NCBI GenBank assembly: GCA_021732995.1
Contig: JAKFWA010000010.1
Span: forward strand, 1 to 64,000
Source of the DNA: Planctomycetaceae bacterium
Lineage (GTDB): Bacteria; Planctomycetota; Planctomycetia; Planctomycetales; Planctomycetaceae
DNA: 64,000 bases
Direction of reading: 5' to 3'
The notes under the pieces were generated by a model. The model saw only the letters and a program-made list of their open reading frames with translations, was not told the DNA's origin and searched no databases. Of this stretch, positions 27,414-36,300 are shown piece after piece. The translations under genes were made by a program, and so were the position numbers. The stretch's first letter is position 1, and each line of letters starts with the position of its first letter.

Positions 27414-29579
27414 ATGGCATCACCAGTTTCGGACGTGTACGCACCGTGTCCGTGCGGCAGCGGCAAGAAGATCAAGTTCTGCTGCAGCGCGGCCATCAAG
27501 GAACTCGATCGAGTCGCCCAACTTCATGAGAAAGGTCAGCTCGACGGAGCCCTCGCGACGCTCAACAAGATCAACGAACGCTTCCCGGAAGCGCCGATTG
27601 TGCCCCTCACCCGGGCTCAACTCCTGATGGAGGGCGAACGATTCACCGACGCAGCCACCGAGATGCGGATCTTCCTGATCTCGCATCCGGACAACGGCAA
27701 CGGCACGGCTCTGCTGGCCTTCGCTCACTTCATGGACGTCGGCTTCCATCAGGCCAAGCCGGAAATCCATCGGGCGTTTCAGGTTTCGGCACAGGTCGCT
27801 CCGGACGTGCTGGCTTCGCTGGCGATTCAAATCGGCAATGAAGTCTTCAACCACAATCCGATGTCCGCACGCGAGCACTTCGCGCTGGCTTTGCGTCTGA
27901 CGACCGACGGTCAGGAACGACAGGCTCTGTTCAGCCAGTTGATGAAGCTGGATGGGTCGGTCCGCATTCCGTTCCCGATGCGCGGTTCTCATCAGCTTGA
28001 GAAAGTCGACGCGCCGGAAGGCAGCGAGAAGGAACTGCGGAACGCGTACCGCCTGTCAGCCGCTGGTTGCTGGGGCATCGCTGGCAAGCTGTTCCAGAAG
28101 GTGGGCGAGAAGCTGACCGACAGTTGGGCCCTGTGGAAGAACATCGGCCTGTGCCGCGTTTGGGATGATGACCTGACCGGCGGCGCGGAAGCTCTGCACA
28201 AGGCCGCCGAACTGGCTCCCGACTATGAGTCTGCCGTTGAATGCGAAACGGTCGCTCAACTGAGCAGTCTGCACGAAGTCGAAGAAACCGTGCCGGTCAA
28301 GATGCTGAGCTATCGCGTGAAGTCCGCATCGAAGGTGTTGACGACGCTGGACGCTCAGCCGCTGCTGTCACGGGACACCGCTCGTTCTCAACAACAGGAA
28401 CTCGTCGGCCACTACTACGTGCTGGATCGCGCGCTGGTCGGTCCTGACACGCCGATCACCGATGACAACGCCTCGACGATCCTGGGGGAGATTCAGGTCT
28501 ACGACGTTCCGCAGGAAGAAGGCTCGTTCTCCTCGCTGGCGATCATCGCGATCGACGGGGCTGACAAGGAGACGGTGACGAAGCTCATCGAGCCGTTGAT
28601 TCAGGACGAGATTATCGCTGTTACCCATGACCATGATCACGATCATGGCCATGACTGCGGTCACGATCACGACGATCCAGCGCCGACCATGCGCGGAGAG
28701 CGCAACTTCCGCATGGCGCTCAGGGAACTGCTGCCGCTGCAGCGCACGGAGTACTACGGCGACCGCTTAAAGGGGCGCGAACGCCGGGCGCGAACTCGTG
28801 CGGTTGCTCGCCGCTTTGTCGAGCAATCCTGGTTGCAGACCCCGCTTAAGCGGTTGAACGGCAAGACCCCACGCGAAGCTGCAAGCGACGCCTCTCTGAA
28901 GGCCAAGCTCGCGGCGGCAGTGCTGGTGCTGGAGTCGATGGACTATGGTGTCACGCTGGCTACGGACTTCAACAAGCTGCGCGCCGATCTGAACATCGAA
29001 GCGTTCAAGCCGCTGCCGATTGCCGATCAGTCGCTGAACTCGTTGAGCGTCATTCAGTCGCATCGTCTGGCGCTGAAGGAACTGAACGACGAGCAACTCG
29101 GTCACGTGCTGCACCGTGCGCTACTGATTCGTCACATCCCGTTTGCATACACCGTGCTGCAGGAAGCTCAGCAGCGAGGGCTCGAAAAGCTGCAGGGCAT
29201 GGATCAGGTCGCGTTCGCTCAGACGATGTCCGAGATCTCGCGAGAACTCGGGCACGATGACGAAGGTCTGAACTGGGCCAAGGTCGCTCGCGAACTGGCC
29301 GAACAGGGCGAGGATTTCCGTCGCAAACTCACGAACGCGACTCGCGAATTCGAGTTCCGCAGCGAAGATCCCAACGATCCCGAGTTGCCGAACATCATCG
29401 ACCGGTTGTGGAACTACTACGGTTCGAAGCTGCCGGAGTTGCGAGAGTCGCTCAAGGTCGTGCTGGCCGATCTGAAGCTGCCGATTCCGGGCGAAACGGC
29501 TTCTGGCATCGTGCTGCCTGACTCCATGGTCGTGGGTGCTGGAGCGTCGAGCGGTTCGAAGCTCTGGCTGCCGGAATAA
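27414..29579 (+). CDS. SEC-C motif protein with helical repeats and a His/Asp-rich metal-binding insert
   Basis: About 721 residues. ATG 27414 is chosen because AGAAGAG lies 6 bp upstream; ATG 27408 is in frame but too close to that site. Residues 12-24 (CPCGSGKKIKFCC) are a SEC-C zinc-binding motif, known from the SecA C-terminus where it contacts SecB and ribosomes. TPR-like helices follow (LDGALATLNKINERFPEAPI and similar). Residues about 405-420 are HDHDHDHGHDCGHDHD, a likely nickel- or zinc-binding stretch. The C-terminal half is helical without known motifs. No secretion signal is present, so it is cytoplasmic. Unknown function; a role in translation, translocation or metal storage is possible. 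Confidence 0.78.
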   Translation: MASPVSDVYAPCPCGSGKKIKFCCSAAIKELDRVAQLHEKGQLDGALATLNKINERFPEAPIVPLTRAQLLMEGERFTDAATEMRIFLISHPDNGNGTALLAFAHFMDVGFHQAKPEIHRAFQVSAQVAPDVLASLAIQIGNEVFNHNPMSAREHFALALRLTTDGQERQALFSQLMKLDGSVRIPFPMRGSHQLEKVDAPEGSEKELRNAYRLSAAGCWGIAGKLFQKVGEKLTDSWALWKNIGLCRVWDDDLTGGAEALHKAAELAPDYESAVECETVAQLSSLHEVEETVPVKMLSYRVKSASKVLTTLDAQPLLSRDTARSQQQELVGHYYVLDRALVGPDTPITDDNASTILGEIQVYDVPQEEGSFSSLAIIAIDGADKETVTKLIEPLIQDEIIAVTHDHDHDHGHDCGHDHDDPAPTMRGERNFRMALRELLPLQRTEYYGDRLKGRERRARTRAVARRFVEQSWLQTPLKRLNGKTPREAASDASLKAKLAAAVLVLESMDYGVTLATDFNKLRADLNIEAFKPLPIADQSLNSLSVIQSHRLALKELNDEQLGHVLHRALLIRHIPFAYTVLQEAQQRGLEKLQGMDQVAFAQTMSEISRELGHDDEGLNWAKVARELAEQGEDFRRKLTNATREFEFRSEDPNDPELPNIIDRLWNYYGSKLPELRESLKVVLADLKLPIPGETASGIVLPDSMVVGAGASSGSKLWLPE

Positions 29580-29750
29580 ACATCATTTGTGAATCACCAG
29601 TGGCCCACTCATTGAACATGGGTGGGCTCTGGTGCTTGAATTCAGTCGCTCAACAAGCGTTTGATACATCAGAGTCATTGCCGCAGCGCCTCTTTGAGAT
29701 CTCGTCTGGATCGTCGGGTGTTGCGACGACAACGTCATTGAGGGTTCGTC

Positions 29751-31052
29751 ATGGCTGCGAAAGAAAAGATCGTTCTGGCTTATTCAGGTGGTCTCGACAC
29801 CACCGTGATTCTGCATTGGCTGGCCGAGCAGAACTACGATGTGATTGCGTATCTGCTCGACATCGGGCAGCAGGTCGAAGACTTGCACGCCATCGGTGAA
29901 CGAGCCAAACGCAACGGCGCTTCAACCTATGTCGCGGTCAACGCTCAGGAAGAGTTCCTGCAGGACTACTTCCTGCCGTGCCTGCATTCCAACGCGGCCT
30001 ACGAAGGCCGTTATCTAATGGGTACGTCGATCGCGCGGCCACTCATCGCCAAGCATCAAGTGCGGATCGCACACGAAACCGGAGCTCGCGTGGTGTGCCA
30101 CGGAGCGACCGGCAAGGGCAACGATCAGGTTCGTTTTGAGCTGGGTTATCAGGCTCTGGATGCCAGCTTGCGCTGCCTGGCTCCGTGGAAGAACACCGAT
30201 TTCATCAACCAGTTCTCGGCCGGCCGCAGAAGCATGCTGGACTATGTCCAGAAGCATGGTCTGGAAGCCAAAGCCAGCAAGAAGATGCCGTGGTCTTCGG
30301 ACGACAATCTGCTGCACATCTCGTACGAAGCAGGCATTCTCGAAGATCCGTGGCTGGGTGCTCCAGCCGAAATCTTTGAGCGCATGGTTCATCCGACCAA
30401 GGCTCCGGACAAGGTCGAGCGCTTCATCATTCACTGGGACGCTGGTGTGCCGGTGAAGGTGACTGCGGTGATCGAAAAGCTCGGCACGTTTGAAGGCGTT
30501 GAGGTTCCTACCTTCGAATCCGGCGCGACGCTGGCTGAAGGCCTGCTGGCGGTCTTCAAGTACGTTGACACTGCGGCCTCACGCAACGGTGTTGGTTCGC
30601 TCGGCATGGTTGAAACGCGGTACGTCGGCATGAAGTCACGCGGCGAGTATCACGCTCCGGGTCACACGGTCCTGCGAGACGCTCATCGCGACCTGGAAGG
30701 CCTCTGCCTCACCGGCAGCGTGTTGATGGAAAAAGAACGTCGCATGCCGGACTTCGCCGGGCTGGTTTACAACGGCTACTGGTTCGATCCGGTCTCTGAA
30801 GCACATCGCGCGTTCTTCAGCAACACACAGCGTTTTGTGACGGGCGAAACGCGAGTGGCGCTCTACAAGGGCAACGTCATCGTCGAAGGCCGCCGCTCAC
30901 AATACAGCCTCTATGATGCGTCCGTGGCCACGATGGACGGTGAAAGCGAAAGCTATCGCCAGGAAGACGCCAAGGGCTTCATCCGCCTGCACGGCCTGCC
31001 TCTGCGAGTCCGTCGCAAGGTGCAAGGCCCACCAGCCGGTGGCGACGTTTAA
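29751..31052 (+). CDS. argG: Argininosuccinate synthase
   Basis: 433 residues. It catalyses ATP-dependent condensation of citrulline and aspartate, the penultimate step of arginine synthesis. ATP-binding loop AYSGGLDTTVILHWL is at residues 10-24; citrulline/aspartate-binding segments include YEGRYLMGTSIARPLIA, HGATGKGNDQVRFELGY and SSDDNLLHISYEAG. It is monocistronic in appearance: 171 bp upstream spacing and a strong terminator downstream. Another arginine gene, argC, lies 11 kb away on the same strand but in a different transcription unit. Confidence 0.95.
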   Translation: MAAKEKIVLAYSGGLDTTVILHWLAEQNYDVIAYLLDIGQQVEDLHAIGERAKRNGASTYVAVNAQEEFLQDYFLPCLHSNAAYEGRYLMGTSIARPLIAKHQVRIAHETGARVVCHGATGKGNDQVRFELGYQALDASLRCLAPWKNTDFINQFSAGRRSMLDYVQKHGLEAKASKKMPWSSDDNLLHISYEAGILEDPWLGAPAEIFERMVHPTKAPDKVERFIIHWDAGVPVKVTAVIEKLGTFEGVEVPTFESGATLAEGLLAVFKYVDTAASRNGVGSLGMVETRYVGMKSRGEYHAPGHTVLRDAHRDLEGLCLTGSVLMEKERRMPDFAGLVYNGYWFDPVSEAHRAFFSNTQRFVTGETRVALYKGNVIVEGRRSQYSLYDASVATMDGESESYRQEDAKGFIRLHGLPLRVRRKVQGPPAGGDV

Positions 31053-31083
31053 CGAATCGCGATTTCGACTGCGGCCATCGTCG

Positions 31084-31126
31084 CCTTTCGCTCCGCGAAA
31101 GGGTGCGTTCTCTCGCGGAGCGAGAG
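31084..31126. repeat. Tandem hairpins with alternative long-range pairing
   Basis: CCTTTCG/CGAAAGG (31084-31102, loop CTCCG) and CTCTCG/CGAGAG (31110-31126, loop CGGAG). In addition TCGCTCCGCGA (31088-31098) is the exact reverse complement of TCGCGGAGCGA (31113-31123), so the two loops can pair with each other. It lies in the argG 3' region just before the terminator and looks like a mobile palindromic repeat. Confidence 0.55.
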
Positions 31127-31145
31127 ACGACAATCAAGAATCTTC

Positions 31146-31180
31146 AAAGCCCGAGACCGATGTCTCGGGCTTTGTTCTTT
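31146..31180 (+). terminator. Intrinsic terminator of argG
   Basis: Perfect 12-bp stem AAAGCCCGAGAC (31146-31157), loop CGAT, GTCTCGGGCTTT (31162-31173), followed by GTTCTTT. It is about 95 bp after the argG stop. The A-rich left edge means it could also act for the convergent minus-strand gene. Confidence 0.88.
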
Positions 31181-31233
31181 CGGTGGCCGACACAATCCAT
31201 CAGTGCGCAAGCTCGCGCAGAATCTGCTGAAAA

Positions 31234-32508
31234 TCAGCGAGAATACCACAGTAGCAGTTTACCAAGTTCACCCGTGCGGGCGAGAAAGTTCACGCGTTGT
31301 CGGAAGCCGCGCGAGCCGAAGATTGGTGAGAAGCCGTGATGGTGATCTGCGATCGCTAATGCTCGCTGGATGTCTTCAAGAGTGAGTTGATTGCGGTCGT
31401 TGCTGGCAGCCAGCCAGCGGGCGATCCAGAGGATTGCGGGCACGATTAACACCAACGATTGAAAGCCTTCCACAAAAGGCACGTCGTAGTAGGCTCGGCC
31501 GCAGAAATGCAGACCTTGCAGCTTCACTCGCAGGTAACGTGTCAGCAATTCGTCGGTGCCCTCTGGAAGCTCGCCCCAGCTCTGTTCCAGGCGTTCAAAT
31601 GGCACTTCGGCAAAGCACTCTTGCAACTTGGGCGTTTTTCCTTGCCCTTGAGCGAATTTCAGAGCCGCTCGCAGCAGTTGCCAGCGATGCCACCAGCCTG
31701 CGTCCAGATCGGCGACCGTGTCTTTGCGGGCGTAGTGAGCAACCAGCAAGCGGAATTGAATCGCTGCGATGGGCTGTGGTGCTGATGGCTCAGGCACGCC
31801 CTCTTCAGCTGCGGTGGCAACCAGCAGTTCCAGCAGTTCATCCAGTCGCTGTCCGCGAATGACTTTCAAAGAAGCCTGCGACAACAGATCCGCGACGCGC
31901 AACAGCATGAACAGCTTAGGAATCAGCGGGGTTTCTTCGTCAGTGACGAGTTCATCAAACGTGTTCGTGATCCGCCACAGATCATCCCAATCGACTGTTT
32001 CGCGATTGGTGATGCCGGGCGGCGGCAGCTTCTCAATGCCCTCTGGCACAACCAGCTTGGCGATCTGATTGATCTCGCCTTTGTTCTGAGTGCAGGCACG
32101 TCCCTTGTTCGCCACGACAGACGGACAACTGAACCTCAAACTGACGGTGATCCTGCGGCCGCCGGGATGAAACGCGTAGGGATAGATGCGGCAGGCCAAG
32201 GGCTTGGCCGCTTCGCCGAACTTCGCATGAATGCGGCATAGCCCGCGATCGTCCAAGAACACACACGCCCCATCGGGACGATGAGCCAGCCGATGCCCGC
32301 GCTTCCACCAAGTCCCGCCGTGCGGCACGACAACCGGTTGACCGGGCGGAATACCGTCAGCCTCGGTCCACTTTTGATCGAGGATGCGTTGCCGCTCTGC
32401 TTCGGTGATCTCAATGAGGTGCTGCTTGCAACAGCCTGAGCAGTTGTGGCAGCTCCAGTTCTGAATCGTCGGCAGCGTGATCGGCAGCATGAGGCGTGTG
32501 GCTTGCAT
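31234..32508 (-). CDS. YkgJ-type cysteine-cluster protein (flagellin N-methylase-like)
   Basis: About 424 residues. The N-terminal cysteine cluster CHNCSGCCKQHLIEIT (about 20-35), GLCRIHAKFGEAAKPLACRI and later SCPSVV match the YkgJ/FliB family, whose cysteines are thought to bind a metal or Fe-S cluster. FliB-like members methylate flagellin lysines, but many homologues are uncharacterised and no flagellar genes are near. The C-terminal 250 residues are helical and lack recognisable motifs. ATG 32508 is used (TTG precedes it); no good ribosome site is visible. Confidence 0.75.
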   Translation of the reverse strand: MQATRLMLPITLPTIQNWSCHNCSGCCKQHLIEITEAERQRILDQKWTEADGIPPGQPVVVPHGGTWWKRGHRLAHRPDGACVFLDDRGLCRIHAKFGEAAKPLACRIYPYAFHPGGRRITVSLRFSCPSVVANKGRACTQNKGEINQIAKLVVPEGIEKLPPPGITNRETVDWDDLWRITNTFDELVTDEETPLIPKLFMLLRVADLLSQASLKVIRGQRLDELLELLVATAAEEGVPEPSAPQPIAAIQFRLLVAHYARKDTVADLDAGWWHRWQLLRAALKFAQGQGKTPKLQECFAEVPFERLEQSWGELPEGTDELLTRYLRVKLQGLHFCGRAYYDVPFVEGFQSLVLIVPAILWIARWLAASNDRNQLTLEDIQRALAIADHHHGFSPIFGSRGFRQRVNFLARTGELGKLLLWYSR

Positions 32509-33321
32509 CAAGGGAGTAGGTCTGTGGCCGCAACCTTAAAAACGTCAGTGGATTGCGTCCACGACGCCGTGATGTTGGAAGGTGGCAGGTGTTGCATCTT
32601 CGCGAACCACGGAGCCAATGGTCACGGTAATTCCGGTTAAACAGGAAGACTGCTGGCCGTCATCCTCGCATTCACCCTGATCGGATGCTGATTCGAAAAC
32701 AGAAAAATCCCGAAGCGACGTAAGTCCAACTTCAGCCGCGTTCGCTGCGAGCTGGCAGGTTGCGGTTTATCCCTATTTTTAGGGACTTTTGTGACATGGC
32801 TGAATCTCCCTCAAGCCGTAGCGGAATCACCCGCGCCAGTCGGTTTTTGTATGAATCCCGGAGCCTCTGAGTGAATTGGCTCAAGACCGCTGTTGACCTC
32901 TTTTCGCCACCTGACATATCAATCCACCACTTCACATCCCCGATTGGGGCCGACACTCAATTCGCGCGGTTCGCCGGGCGAAGCACACACCTCTCCTCAC
33001 AGTGTCACTCAATCGGTCGCCGGTCCATCCGGCACAGCGTCATCCCCTCACTTGTTACTTCCCCAAATCAGTTCCCGTGTTGGCCGTGATTGGCCAGCTC
33101 ATCGTGCAATGCATCAAACACCGGTCTGAGTCCCCTCAGTCCAGCGTCTGTCTGCGTTCGTTGTGTGTTTTGATCTCAATATCCAGTTGAGTCATTCACT
33201 CCCCGGCACAACAGATGTGTGTTCGAGACAAAGCACAACACGTTTGTGGTCAATTCTTCTGGCACGGACGCCAGGCACCCCATGCAAGTCATCTCGCGGT
33301 TTGGTCAAGGAGGAACTTACC
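32509..33321. other. 813-bp intergenic region / secretin leader
   Basis: Divergent region between the cysteine-cluster gene and the giant secretin gene. The secretin frame is open back to 33163, but the supported start is 33322, leaving a potentially long 5' leader. Small frames of 60-78 codons on both strands show no conserved features. No hairpin with a T run was identified. Confidence 0.45.
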
Positions 33322-36300
33322 TTGCGTAAGCTATCCGGACTCTTCATCGTCGCGGCCGTTACTGGCGCGATCTGGTGGCAATCTCCCGGGCACACCACTA
33401 GGACGCTGTCTGCACAGACGGGCCGTTCCGGCTCTGAGTCAAAGACATCGTCGAACGAGCAGCTCGCTCGTGACCTCATGAAAGACGCACGGCAACGCGC
33501 CTCCAAAGGCGACATTGTCGGTGCCAAACGGAAAGCCACTGAGGCTTCCCGTTATCCAGTGAAATGGAGCAAGGACGAGCTGAGCCCCAGCCAGTTCCTG
33601 GCTCAACTGGATGGACAGGCACCTGCGTCCGGACGTCCGGCGACCATGAACCCCGGTTCGGTTTCGGGACGACCAACGTCTCGCCGTTCCGATGTGGTCA
33701 CCGCCGACGCCGTTGAGGAGCCCGCTCAGATTGAGCGAGTCCAATACGAGGCTCAGCCAGTCGCTGCCGGACCTTACCAACGTCCGCAGGCGACGCAGCC
33801 TCAGTATGGCGCTCAGCCTCAGTACGAGGCCCGGCCGCAATACGGGAATCAACCGCAGCAGCAGTCGCAATACTTGGGGCAGCCCGAGTACTCGACGGCT
33901 CGCTCCAACGCCACCGCGGCCACGTACACGGGACCAAATCCCAACGTGAAGGCCCGCGTGGACGACTATATGAACCGGGCCAACAACGCCTGGCTCGATG
34001 GTGACACCGACGAAGCCGTTCGCTACGCCAGCCTGGCGGCAGTGCTCGGCGAAGGTGTTACGTTCCGAGCTGGCGAAGAAACGCCCGAAGCGTTCATCGC
34101 CAAAGTGCGAACGCGACGCGCTCCAGCTCGGCCTAATGTTGCGGCTCAACCGCAACAGATGCAGCCACAGCCGCAGCCTCAACCTGCTGTGCGAGCGGTG
34201 AATGGTTATGAAGACTTCGGCGGCGCGGAACTCGCTCAGGCGGCCGAACCTCGCAAGCTCAATACGTTCCCGGCGGCCCGTAGTGCTCAAGAAGCGACTC
34301 AGCCGGCGATGCAACCGCAAGCTCCGGCTCCGCGTGCTCTGCCACCCGCGGCTCAACCCGCCCCAAGACCGGCAGCACAACAGCCAGCCGCTCAGCAACC
34401 GGTTGTTCGTCAGCCGATCACTCGCGAGCCCGCGCTCTCGGAAATCGACTTTGATGAGCCGGCGCCAGTGCGGACGCCAACCCGGACAACTCCGGCCGCA
34501 GCACCTGTCGTTGAGAAGCCAGTCGCGAAGCCGCAGCAAGCGAAGCCTGCTCCGATGCCATTGAACTTCGATGACGAAGAACCGGCTCGGCCAGTTAATC
34601 CGCGTCCAGTCGCCCAGCAGCCACAACCGGCTCGAACGTCGACGCTGCCTGCTCCGAAGAAGACAGAGCCCGCAGCTCAGTTCTCGAATTCGAAGCCCAT
34701 CGCCGCTGCAAAGCAGCCTGAGGCGACGAACCCGGCACCGCAAGTTGCCGCTCAAGCTGCGGCAGCGAAGAAATCAGCCTCAACGCTGATGGCCGCCGCG
34801 AAGCAGGAACTGTCGAACGGAAACTTCGATCTGGCTTATGAAAAGGCCGTGCTGGCTAGCCAGATGGATGTCGCCTGGGGCGTCTTTGATGAACGTCCAC
34901 AGCAATTAATGACGCAAATTGAACGCCAGCAGCGCCGAGCTGCCGAAGAGGCCGAGCAATTTGCTCAGGTCGAAGCGGCCAAGGCTGCTGAAGCGGCACA
35001 CGCGGCAGCTTCCAGAGCGACCGCAGCCGTGAAATCTGCCGTGCCCACCCGGTCCGCCGTGGAAGGTGCGCTCGCAGCGTCCTTCAATGATGAAGTCACC
35101 ACCGCGAAGCGCGTGGCCAAGAAGGTTGTCGAGATTCCAGACTCCGCCGAAGAGCACGTTGCTCAGCCGCAATCTCGCGGCCAGATCAGCGAGACTCAAC
35201 ACGCGAAGCAACTGGTTGCCGAAGCCCGTCAACTGCTCCGAGATGGACAGTACGACGAAGCTCGTGCCACAGCCTTGAAAGCACAATCGCTCGGCCAAAG
35301 CTTCGGGATCTTTGATGATCGTCCGGAGACCGTGCTGAAAGATATCGACCGCCGGGCTGACTCTGTCACCTTGACCAAGGCGACCGAACCGCAACCAGCG
35401 GCGCGGAACGTGGCCAAGACCGGACTCGGTCCAGCAACCGATGCACAATCCGATCAGAGCGACCGTCGTGCCCAGGCTCAGAAGCTGCTGGCAGGTGCCA
35501 AGCAGGCCGCTGCAACCGGCGACCTCGACCGCGCTCGTCAGATGGCCGAGCAGGCTCAAGGTCTGAACACGACCTACGACATCTTCGACGAACGTCCCGA
35601 GATCGTGCTGGCGGACATCGAACGCATCGCCAGCCGTAAGCAACCGGGCCGTCAGGCCGGGTCCAACGGGGCGCTCAATCAGGAGACTCCGCGAGCGGCG
35701 CTCACTCAGAAGACGAACCTGATGCCGGATCGCCTGATGCCGGACATGGAAGCACCCACACCGCAGAAGACGGCTGCCAAGCGTCCGTCCTTCGAGGGCA
35801 CCGATACGCCAGCAGTGGCGAAGAGCACTCCCTCAGCGACATCTCGCCAGGCTGCGGCTTTGCTGAATGAAGCCCGAAGCCTGCTGAAGCAGGGCAAGTA
35901 CGAGGAAGCCAAAGCCAAGGCCGAGCAGGCCCAGCAATTGGATGTCAGCTACGATCTCTTCGCCGATCAGCCGCAGATTGTTATGGCTGAGATCGCGAAG
36001 GTTGAGAATCAGAAGATCGCTGGCAACCGCAAGGGCCGCACGGTCCCGACGTTGCCGGATGCGAGTGAAGACCCCGCACCTCGCGGTCAGGTGGCTGGTC
36101 GTGATGCGGAACCGATCTCGGCTCCTGGTGCCGACGATGAACCACGCAGCCCAACCGCGAACTCGCAGCGTGAACAAGCTCGCCAACTGCTGGCACAGGC
36201 TCGTCAGGATCTCGAACAGGGACGTCTGATCGAAGCCCGCCGCAAGGCTGAATACGTCCGCGACATGGAACTGACCTTCGGAACCTTTGACGATCGACCG

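Noticed and set aside
33439-34755. Minus-strand open frame of 438 codons opposite the secretin repeats
   Set aside because: Arg/Leu/Ser-rich translation typical of the opposite strand of a GC-rich gene; the plus strand carries recognisable repeats.
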